64,000 nucleotides of DNA from Rosa chinensis. Taxonomy: Eukaryota > Streptophyta > Magnoliopsida > Rosales > Rosaceae. Position 1 is the first letter of the stretch. Each line of letters begins with the position of its first letter. Made by a program: the position numbers and the translations under genes. The stretch covers positions 1-64,000 of the forward strand of contig NW_020126828.1 of assembly GCF_002994745.2 (NCBI RefSeq). The letters are read 5' to 3'. The notes under the pieces are model-generated. The model was given only the letters and a program-made list of their open reading frames with translations. It ran no database searches and had not been told where the DNA came from. Below, in pieces: positions 11,295-20,357 of the stretch.

Positions 11295-11308
11295 AAGTGT
11301 GGGGTAGT
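11295..11308 (+). promoter_or_regulatory. Y polypurine tract
   Basis: AAGTGTGGGGTAGT directly abuts the 3' LTR start TGATAGG; it is the plus-strand primer site. The other elements read AAGTGTGGGGGAATT. Confidence 0.85.
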
Positions 11309-13082
11309 TGATAGGAGCAAAAAAGTGTGACGATATTATTAATTATGTGCCTCATTTTAGCCTTATTTCTCCCTTAGTTTAGTGTTTTGAGTCATTAAGT
11401 CATTTTGAAAGTCTTGTTGAGTGTTTGGAGTGAAATAGGCGGAAAAAGTAAAATTCATGAAAAATCCTAGCTGGATCAGGATTCCTAACTGTCAACTATT
11501 TTTGCGGTCTTTACATTTTAATTTCCCTTTATTTTCTCTAGAAAATTCTGATATTCTCCTGCTTGTTGTAGGAAACGTTGCCTGGTTGAACTCTTGGAAA
11601 CAGCAATGATGGAGTCATAAAATAAAGCATTAAGATATTTGACCAAGCAATGAAGAAGGGAAATAAAGGAGAAAAGATGTTTTCAGTTGAGGAATAAAAG
11701 AAAAAGATGTTTCAGCTGGAAAATAAATAAGAGAAAGACGTTTTCAGTTGGGGAATAAAGGAGAAAAGACGTTTTCAGTTGAGGAATAAAAGAAAAAGAT
11801 GTTTCAGCTGGAAAAATAAATAAGAGAAAGATGTTTCAGCTTGGAAATTAAAGGAATTGCCCCATTATGAGAGGAGTTAAGGCCATAAAGAAGACGTTTC
11901 AGTTGGGAAAGCCAACCAATGCTCCCCTATAAATAGGCAACGTCCAGAACTGAATTTGCATCACTTCCCAGCCAAGATCACTTCTTGACCAAGATAATTC
12001 ATTGCCTATCACTTCCTGGCCAAAAACCATTCCAAGACTGCCCAATTCACTCCTCAAACCTTCATCTCCTACAAGACCGTGACACCATCCATCCATCAAT
12101 CTACAAAGCTCTAAGGCGCTGAGTCAAGGACGCTCCACCACCATAGCAGAGACGAGTTCATCACCTTGTTGCTAAGCCGCTGAGGAAAGCTTCAAAGTGT
12201 AACTATGACTCTACTTATATTTTTTGTTTCGGTTTTGTGTGTTTCAATTTGCAAGTTGTGTAATTGGAGACATGAGATTTTCAGAATATTTTTATTAATA
12301 TTTTTGAGATTTTCAGTTTATTATTGAGTTAAATTCGAGAATTCTTTTATGATGCATGTTATAATCTTGTGCCCTTTTATGTGTTTAGGTAATTTTCAGA
12401 GTTAAGTTCATAAGTTTGCATGCTAGAATAACGGTGAGAGTTCTTGTGTGTTTTCTTAATTTGCCAAGAGTAATTGTTATTTGTTAAGGCGCTGAGTTAA
12501 ACAAGTAGCAATTAGTTCTAAAAAGTGGTAAAAACTATGTTCAATGGTTAAACGATTCTGGAAATTACGTGTTAAATTCTATGTGTAATGGTTAATTTGC
12601 ACGTGTGAGTTGATTCGAGGGTTAGATGATACTACTAGTTAAGAGAATTACGCTGAGTGTTTTCGAAATTTAGTAGTATTAGGCTTGGTAAGGACTTTTC
12701 CGATCCAAACCTACATTAGAACGAATCAGATAAATGGATTGATCCGCTGAGGCTTTTCATTTTGGCTCTTATCTAGGCATTTAAGGTGGGCACATTTTTG
12801 TAGCATGTTGAAATGGATTTTCTGTTTTTACACTTAGTAATTTTCGAGTGGTATTGGTCTAGGTTAGGGAAGTCGATCATTGTATATAGTTTTATTTGTT
12901 TTGTTTTTATTTTAAGTAGATTAGGAACCAAATTCCAAAACCCCCATTTTATTCTTTTATTTGTTAATTGACCTTTTTGTGTAGGTGTACCCTACAATCC
13001 CCGGACTGAACGATCCCTGCTTATCCTATACTAACAACTACATTTTGCAGGGTTAAATTGTGAGGCTATTTCAGCCGCATCA
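11309..13082 (+). repeat. Y 3' LTR
   Basis: 1774 bp, TGATAGG...GCATCA. Same features as the 5' copy: U3 tandem repeat 11660-11905, TATA box 11928-11937, CGCTGAG heptamers, a terminal hairpin GGCT-ATTTC-AGCC and an ACAATCCCCGG U5 box. Only a few substitutions separate the two copies, so insertion is recent. It keeps a 63-bp segment (about 12786-12848) missing from the 5' LTR. Confidence 0.94.
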
Positions 13083-13087
13083 GAAGC
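13083..13087. repeat. Target site duplication of Y, right copy
   Basis: GAAGC, matching 1040-1044. Confidence 0.95.
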
Positions 13088-14041
13088 TTGCTTTCGAGAT
13101 TCAAGAGACCACCACATCAATCGTTCATCACCATCCCCATCTCACGGTGTAATCCGATTCTCCTTTGTAACCTTTGCTTTGAATTTCGTTGGTTATGAAC
13201 TAGTTGACATATGTGTTTGAACAAATATTAATTTCTGGAATTTTTATGGTTAATTGAGAATTTTCAGATTCATATTATTGTGATTCGAGGGTTGCTTATG
13301 TGGGTTTGTTTAATTAAATTTGCGTTATAGATAACTTTTGTATTTTAATCTTATGTGGTTGCAAACACTTAGGGTTTCGATATAATTGGTGCTAGGTTTA
13401 AGAACATGAAATCGACTTTTCGTTTTGTGTAAACTTGAATCAAAGTAGTAAAGGTTTTGTACAAAGATCGAATTTAATTAACGAGGATTGCAATTAGGTG
13501 GACTTTTCCATACTAAGTTGTACACTTGAGTTGATAGCCTTTCTCTATGTGTAATGCGTTAAACATGACATGATTGACTAGCTTTCTAGGGTTTGATTGC
13601 ATGTTTGATAGGATTGATCTAGGTGCTTTCGCTTAGGTTAATTAGCATTGAAAAGTAAAAAATGGGAATTCATTTGCTTTCGAATGTTTCACATGATCAA
13701 CTCCTTTCTCATGACTTAGATGAACAATATTAGGTTTTGAGTCAATTTTAATCATATGTTTCGATTTTGATCTTTGTTCTCTCATTCCATTCGTATTTAT
13801 GTTTTTGCATTTTAATTGTTTTGTTAACTTAGTTTTATTTTCGAAAAAACCAAAAACAAAATCGCCCCTTTTCGTGTACAATGTTTATAGTTGTGAATAT
13901 CTTTGTGAATATTATACTTTGTTTTAATTTTAATTGTTTAATTGTTTGACAATGACAGGTGTACCCTCAATCCCCGGAATAGAATGATCCCTATTTATTA
14001 CGTACTACTAATGACATTTTCGTGTACAATGTTGTGTATCA
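13088..14041 (+). repeat. X 5' LTR, second part (R/U5)
   Basis: It continues the X 5' LTR after Y and aligns to 17884-18852 at a constant offset of 4796 with no net indel to about 13980. It contains the U5 box TCAATCCCCGG at 13967-13977. The last ~35 bp differ from the 3' LTR: this copy ends CGTGTACAATGTTGTGTATCA, the 3' copy ends in the usual GCGCTTGC...GTGCATCA. Confidence 0.9.
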
Positions 14042-14046
14042 ATTTT

Positions 14047-14065
14047 TGGCGCCGTTGCCGGGGAT
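14047..14065 (+). promoter_or_regulatory. X primer-binding site (tRNA-Asp)
   Basis: TGGCGCCGTTGCCGGGGAT, 5 bp after the LTR end, complementary to the tRNA-Asp 3' end. Confidence 0.93.
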
Positions 14066-16906
14066 TGAAAAATCACTTGTTAAATATGTGAATAATTGTT
14101 TTGTTTATTTTGTGATCGAAAAAAAAAAAAAATCTCTTGTTAATTATTTATAATTCTCTTAATTGTTAGTTAATTTGTTAATTAATTACTTAGGTTGTTT
14201 TTTATATTGTTGAACACGAATTTTATTTGTAAGTTGTAAATTGAGAGGAATAGGTGAAGTCTCTTTTGTTAATATTGGCCTAAACCCCTTATTGGTACCT
14301 AGTTCAGGTCCCTTAAGGTTGAGGGCGGCCTTTATTAACACTTGTTGAACTGTCTTCACACTTATGAACTTTTTCATCTTAGTAAGTATAGCCTATGTGG
14401 AATGGTGTCTAGGAAGGGGACAACGTTCATGACGGGTTTTTGAATCCAGAAGTGCTTGCAAATGGGCCTAAACCACTATGTGGGAGCAGCTCATGCCAAA
14501 ATGGATTTTCCTCTCGTGTTCGTCCTCCACTACCTGGCCATTTCAGTAAGGTTGCCCAAAGGATTTGAAAGGGAGTTTGTGTCTAAGCGACTATACTTGG
14601 GCCGCACGTCCACTTGATTTACCGCTTGGAATTAGAGTCGATATCAACAATATTTATAACAAAAGAAAATGTTGTGATACACTAAGGTACAAAAAAAAAA
14701 AAAAAAAAAAAACACTTGTGTAAATATTTTTCGTGTTTTTTTTTTTACTCACTTGTGTTCTTAACTTGTGTGTTATGTACAATATACTTGCTAATTATAC
14801 TTGTAGTTTGTATTCCTTAGTTACTTATTTGTATATTTTGTATTTCTTTGTTAATTATAGTCACTAACTTTTTTTTAATGGAGGTACCGTCTGGCTGAAA
14901 GACGTTAAACTCAAGCGCTGCTTGGGAGGCAACCCAATTCAGAAGCAGCTGTGAAGGAGTCAATAACACAGATTTGCTTTCTCTTTCCCTATTTCTTTTT
15001 ATTTTTTATTTTTTTAAATTTTTCTTCTTTGTTTTTATTTTTGGATTTGTTTTCGTAAATGCCTTCTATCTATGCTTAATTGTTTCATTGCATGCTTATA
15101 ATTGATTACATTGAGGACAATGCTATATTTAAGTGTGGGGGAAGGGATTTATATTTTTGTCTTGAGTCATATATATTCAAAAATACAAAAAAATCGAAAA
15201 ATGTCAAAAAAAAAAAAAAAAATTGCATTTATTGAGTCTTTTGTTTTTGTTTTTGTTTTTGAGTCATAGGATGTCTTTCAACTGTCTAGGATGATTCTAT
15301 ATCTCTGAAATTATGGCTAAAAGAGGATCACAATATTGAGATGATTTTAACATGGTATTCTTTGGTTAATTGAGATATATGAAAAATGTGTGCATGAGTA
15401 GTGGATATGGATTTCGTAACCTTGGTACAGAATATGAGCATGTTAAGATAAGTTTTGATTCATAAAAGCCCATGTGAGATATTGAGCCCATGTCCCTTTT
15501 TCTTGGAGTGATAATTAAAAAGAATATATTCTTAATTTCTTGGCGATATTTTGATGATCTCATTATTCTTTCATTTGATTGACTGCTTGCCATAGATTAA
15601 GTTTGATGGACTAGAGAATGCTAGAATTCGCTCTTGTGCTTGTTGAGACTTTTATCAATACATGTCCCTGATTCTGGAAAGGATAGAGGCACCCTAGGAA
15701 TTACCACCATTGCCAAATAAGCCTGTGTCCCCTTTTGTGCCCGTCGTGGGACTCCCCTAGTTTAACCCCTTTGAGCCTACGTTAAGCCTTTTCTTTCATC
15801 ACCCTTAAAATCCTTAACCCTGAACCTTAGTATAGCTACACTCCTACCCTTTGTTCTAAAAACTTAGTGGAGCTATCTTTTGGGACATTACTTAAGGATT
15901 TGGCATTGAGAATGAAGATTGAGAAGAGGTGAAAGTTCAAGTGTGGGGGTAGACTTGTCCATACAGAGAAAAATATGTGAAAGCCGTGAAAAAAAGAAAT
16001 GAAAAAAAAAGTGTACGGCTAGAAAAGAAAAAGAAAAATATATCTATGGATTTTAGTCCCCCATACTTAGTGAGTTTGGAGTTTGTTTTGAATTGAAGGC
16101 CCACTACAGAAAAATTTGGCCTTTGTCCAATTCACTAGAGTTCAAAGGAAGTTTAAAGTGAAGTTAGGGCCCAAAATGAAGACATTTGGCCTCTTTACAT
16201 TACCTCTATGGGATGGGACATTTTGATATATCTTGGTGGATTTCTAGAAGTCTCTACAGTTACATGAGCTCTGCTAGGTTTTTAGGACACTTTGTTAAAA
16301 TCCTTACCTTTCATTTCTTAAAACCTTGAGCCTTAGCCCCATTACAACCTTTGAGAAGTCCTTCTTGATCCTTAAGATGGGACAGCCTTTGATATGGAGA
16401 TGAGTTACAAGAGTTGGACCTATGGCTTGGGTCCATCCGTGCAAGTAGTTGATATCTTTCATGAGATCTTTTGAAAAAAAATTTTATTCACAAAGTGCTT
16501 TTCGTTTCTTATATATGTGAGTTATTTGATTGCCTCAAAATATTTTCTCTCACATATAATTGAATGATTATAAGCTTTTAAGCATTGCCTAGATCTGAGA
16601 GAAGAAAGAGTGGATATACCTTGTGAGGATATGAATCATACTTGTCTGAAACGTGCTTAACATAACCCATCACCATTGTTACAACCAAGTCCTACTTGTG
16701 TAAGTGAAGATTATGTGTTTCAATTAACTCTCGAATGCTTAAACATTGATTCTTGGTTGAGTGCTAATCTTGGTGTTATGAAAGTAAGAGATTGCTGAGA
16801 CAAAAAGTTGAAGGGCAATAGAGTCATTGTTTGTGTAGAGTCTTTAAATTTTCGTTGAGTCTTAGTTGAGTCTTTGTGTGATTTTGCTAAGGGACTAGCA
16901 AAAGCT
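14066..16906 (+). other. X internal noncoding region (leader fused to 3' region)
   Basis: There is no ORF of interest. Leader module A spans about 14268-14640. After a short AT-rich stretch the sequence changes near 14880 to what follows pol in Z (GGTACCGTCTGGCTGAA). Conserved 3' landmarks then follow in the usual order: hairpin TTGGG-AGGCAA-CCCAA (14922-14937), AAGTGTGGGGG at 15131 and 15939, the GTGCCCGTCGTGGG block near 15738, an A-rich tract near 15990-16045, and the inverted repeat 16882-16903. Keeping these without any gene suggests they act in cis in replication or packaging (inference). Confidence 0.8.
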
Positions 16907-16921
16907 AAGTGTGGGGGAATT
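16907..16921 (+). promoter_or_regulatory. X polypurine tract
   Basis: AAGTGTGGGGGAATT directly before the 3' LTR, 3 nt after the inverted repeat 16882-16903. Confidence 0.85.
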
Positions 16922-18852
16922 TGATAGGAGCATTTTAATGCGACGTTTTAACTGTTATTTCCCTATATTTTCTGCGTTATTTCCTTAATAAAACTCTGTT
17001 TAGGGAAGTTTCCATTCTTTGATTGGGAAAGTTCCTAATTGTAGAAAGTTTCCGTTTTATAGTTTCTATTTTCCATTTTTAGAAAGTTTCCATTTTAGTT
17101 TAGGAAAGTTTCCATTTCTTATTTTAGAAATCTTCTATTTTCAGGTCTTTGGAATAAATAAGCTGAATTGAGTTCATAAATGGAACGAGAAGCTTCATGA
17201 AGATGACAAGGAAAAACAAGGTGACAATGTGGGAATTAAAGATGATTGATTGAGGATTTCAAGGAGAGATTTTCTTGGGAGACTTTTATGGAAAGAAATA
17301 TTGTTGGAGGAATAATTTGGTGTGATTGCCAACATGAAAATCAGAAATAATCAAGGAGATGACGCCAAGAGAGATTCAAGGGAGATATTTATGGAAGGAA
17401 AATATGTGTGCACCAAGGAAAAGCTCAAAAGGCGTCCAGATTCATCCCTAAATTCCCTAAAGGAATGTTGGCCGAAATTCATGAAGAAAATCAGAATAAT
17501 TTCAAGGAAATTCGGCAATTAAATATTAGGGAGTTATTTTAGAGAATTTTGATTGGTTGGAACACATCACAAGGCTTACTTGACATTCTATGATTGGTTG
17601 GACCACATCACAAGCTTACTTGGCAAATTATCATTGGTTGAAGCTATGTGGAAAATTCTGATTGCTTTGTGAACCCTAGCCATGCTCCTATATAAAACTC
17701 CCCCTTTCTCAACGTCAAAGGTTCCTCTTCCCCATACAATTTACACTTTAGAAAAAAATCAGAAAATCTTCTTAGCATAGCCGTGAGTTTCTCCATCCTC
17801 TAGTCATCTCCACGAGTTCAAGCAAGGCCAAGGGAGAAGAAGCATAGCCGTGAGCATCCATCATCCATCTCCAACCTTGAAGCTTGCTTTCGAGATTCAA
17901 GAGACCACCACATCAATCGTTCATCACCATCCCCATCTCACGGTGTAATCCGATTCTCCTTTGTAACCTTTGCTTTGAATTTCGTTGGTTATGAACTAGT
18001 TGACATATGTGTTTGAACAAATATTAATTTCTGGAATTTTTATGGTTAATTGAGAATTTTCAGATTCATATTATTGTGATTCGAGAGTTGCTTATGTGGG
18101 TTTGTTTAATTAAATTTGCGTTATAGATAACTTTTGTATTTTAATCTTATGTGGTTGCAAACACTTAGGGTTTCGATATAATTGGTGCTAGGTTTAAGAA
18201 CATGAAATCGACTTTTCGTTTTGTGTAAACTTGAATCAAAGTAGTAAAGGTTTTGTACAAAGATCGAATTTAATTAACGAGGATTGCAATTAGGTGGACT
18301 TTTCCATACTAAGTTGTACACTTGAGTTGATAGCCTTTCTCTATGTGTAATGCGTTAAACATGACATGATTGACTAGCTTTCTAGGGTTTGATTGCATGT
18401 TTGATAGGATTGATCTAGGTGCTTTCGCTTAGGTTAATTAGCATTGAAAAGTAAAAAATGGGAATTCATTTGCTTTCGAATGTTTCACATGATCAACTCC
18501 TTTCTCATGACTTAGATGAACAATATTAGGTTTTGAGTCAATTTTAATCATATGTTTCGATTTTGATCTTTGTTCTCTCATTCCATTCGTATTTATGTTT
18601 TTGCATTTTAATTGTTTTGTTAACTTAGTTTTATTTTCGAAAAAACCAAAAACAAAATCCCCCCTTTTCGTGTACAATGTTTATAGTTGTGAATATCTTT
18701 GTGAATATTATACTTTGTTTTAATTTTAATTGTTTAATTGTTTGACAATGACAGGTGTACCCTCAATCCCCGGAATAGAACGATCCCTATTTATTACGTA
18801 CTACTAACGATATTTTCAGGGTTAAATTATGCGCTTGCTTTTAGGTGCATCA
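16922..18852 (+). repeat. X 3' LTR
   Basis: 1931 bp, TGATAGG...GTGCATCA, uninterrupted. U3 palindrome array 17003-17140, TATA box TATATAAAA 17689-17697, U5 box CTCAATCCCCGG near 18763-18773, and a terminal hairpin with stem ATGCGC/GTGCAT just before the CA end. The 80-codon ORF on the minus strand (18438-18677) is also in the 5' copy and looks like chance. Confidence 0.94.
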
Positions 18853-18857
18853 GTTGT
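18853..18857. repeat. Target site duplication of X, right copy
   Basis: GTTGT, matching 96-100. Confidence 0.93.
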
Positions 18858-19106
18858 GTGACATACTTAAGGTATATTGGATCAAACATGACCTTGTCAA
18901 GGGTAGCTGTTCTATAGTCCCATTGCACAATGAGGTCCTCTGTTCCCGTACCTAAGTATGTAAATATAAAAGTAACTTAGAAAGTTTAGGTTGTGCCTTT
19001 CCTTTAACCCTAAATGTGGCATGTGGACCTTAAGGAAAAGCATAATGTTTATATTCCGAACCTTGTATATGTTACTAACACTTGATTTGGTCTTAAAGGT
19101 CCATGA
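18858..19106 (+). other. Z leader, remainder
   Basis: It continues Z's leader after X and matches Y 3570-3771 (CCCATTGCACA, GTACCTAAGT landmarks), ending at the gag ATG. No ORF of interest. Confidence 0.8.
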
Positions 19107-20357
19107 ATGTCCACTATTTCAAATAAGACTAAGGAGCTCTTCGAAAAATTGGAACGTGCTAAGCAAAGGGCGAACCTCTCTTTTTCAGACATCCCTCCTC
19201 TAGAAAGGAGGGACTCTCAGGACTCTAGCTATTCAGGTAACTCCTCAACTAGATCAACCGAGGAGATCAACAAACCTGACCATTCTGAAGAAGGAGAAGA
19301 ACAAGTCTTTGAAGAGGAAGAAGAGGAGGTCACTGTGGAGGACGTTGCAGACGCAGAAGAGGAAGAGCACGCCCCTGCTGAGCAAGTACAAGCACCAATG
19401 ACTGAGACTATTAGGCAACTGTCTAATCCTACGGGTGGAGGTGCTGCACCCTTATGCATTGTCTATCCACAACCAAGAGAGGGGCTTAATGATGATTTTG
19501 AGTTAAAGAGTGGGTTTTTGCATCACCTACCCAAGTTTCATGGGATGAATAGTGAAGACACCAACAAGCATCTCAAGGAGTTCGAGTTTGTCTGTGGGAG
19601 TATGTGTCCTAAAGGAGCTGATATCAATATCTTGAAGATGAAGGCATTCCCCTTTACTTTGGAGGACAAGGCCAAGACTTGGCTATTTGAGCTGCCTGCT
19701 GGGACTATCAACACTTGGGATAGGATGAAAAGCGAGTTCCTTACAAAGTACTTTCCTGCCTCAAAAGTCACTGTTTTGAGGAAGCAGATTAGTGGAATCA
19801 CGCAAGGACATGAGGAGAATTTCTGCAATTACTGGGACAGGTTTAAGAGCCTTGTAGCATCATGCCCTAACCATGGGATGAGTGAGGGGTCCCTCCTTAC
19901 CTATTTTTATGAGGGACTCACCGCTAATGAGCGTGGTTTGTTAGATGCTGCTGCTGGAGGGTCCTTTATGGATAGGACACCTGCTAATGCCAAAGAGCTA
20001 CTTACTAATCGTGCACTAAACTATCAGCAATATGAGGGGGTGCTTTCCTCTCAACGGAGGGTACACGAGGTGTCCACTAACTCTGTTCTTGAAGACAAGG
20101 TCAACAAAATGTCTACTCTGTTGTCTCAAGTCTTAAACGTTAGTGAAGAAGGCGTAATGGCTCAAGTGTGTGGGATGTGCTTGACTCAAGGGCACCCCAC
20201 TGATAAATGCCCCCAGCTTGCCTCTCCAGAAGCATGGGAATCTGTTAACGCCCTGGGTATCAAGGAGGCTCGAGGTACAACCCTTATTCCAATACGTACA
20301 ATCCTGGGCTCAGAGACCACCCCAACTTTCGTTGGGCCAACAATGATAACACCTTGA
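19107..20357 (+). CDS. gag: Z Gag (capsid and nucleocapsid), intact through the zinc knuckle
   Basis: A 416-codon ORF starts at the same ATG context as Y. Residues about 55-90 are strongly acidic. Residues about 130-300 form the Retrotrans_gag capsid region (AFPFTLEDKAKTWLFELPAG, then YFPASKVTVLRKQISG). A CX2CX4HX4C zinc knuckle lies at residues 355-368 (C355, C358, H363, C368) and would bind the genomic RNA. About 15 residues later the frame departs from the pol frame, so the last ~30 residues are out of frame compared with the fused gag of V. The protein is therefore a plausible complete Gag with an unrelated tail. pol follows in the -1 frame. Z cannot be autonomous now because W splits its pol. 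Confidence 0.85.
   Translation: MSTISNKTKELFEKLERAKQRANLSFSDIPPLERRDSQDSSYSGNSSTRSTEEINKPDHSEEGEEQVFEEEEEEVTVEDVADAEEEEHAPAEQVQAPMTETIRQLSNPTGGGAAPLCIVYPQPREGLNDDFELKSGFLHHLPKFHGMNSEDTNKHLKEFEFVCGSMCPKGADINILKMKAFPFTLEDKAKTWLFELPAGTINTWDRMKSEFLTKYFPASKVTVLRKQISGITQGHEENFCNYWDRFKSLVASCPNHGMSEGSLLTYFYEGLTANERGLLDAAAGGSFMDRTPANAKELLTNRALNYQQYEGVLSSQRRVHEVSTNSVLEDKVNKMSTLLSQVLNVSEEGVMAQVCGMCLTQGHPTDKCPQLASPEAWESVNALGIKEARGTTLIPIRTILGSETTPTFVGPTMITP

Larger units (their letters stand above)
1045..13082 (+). mobile_element. Element Y: Athila-type retrotransposon with gag and pol, inserted in X 5' LTR
   Basis: Complete structure in order: 5' LTR 1045-2735, primer-binding site 2741, leader, gag from 3772, pol to 9409, a 1.9-kb 3' noncoding region, polypurine tract 11295-11308, 3' LTR 11309-13082. 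It is flanked by GAAGC. gag and pol carry five successive one-base losses, so no full polyprotein can be read. Several of these may be consensus errors, because deletions are concentrated in the left 7.7 kb of the window. pol is almost identical to that of Z. Confidence 0.94.
101..18852 (+). mobile_element. Element X: LARD-like non-autonomous Athila derivative without coding region
   Basis: X has two LTRs of about 1.9 kb (101-1044 plus 13088-14041; 16922-18852), a tRNA-Asp primer-binding site at 14047, an internal region of about 2.9 kb and a polypurine tract at 16907. The internal region passes from leader straight into the sequence that follows pol in other elements (near 14880), so gag and pol are absent. 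Its 5' LTR is interrupted by Y. The right-hand LTR halves are aligned without net indels over about 890 bp, so insertion is recent. Mobilisation would need proteins from an autonomous relative (inference). Confidence 0.92.
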
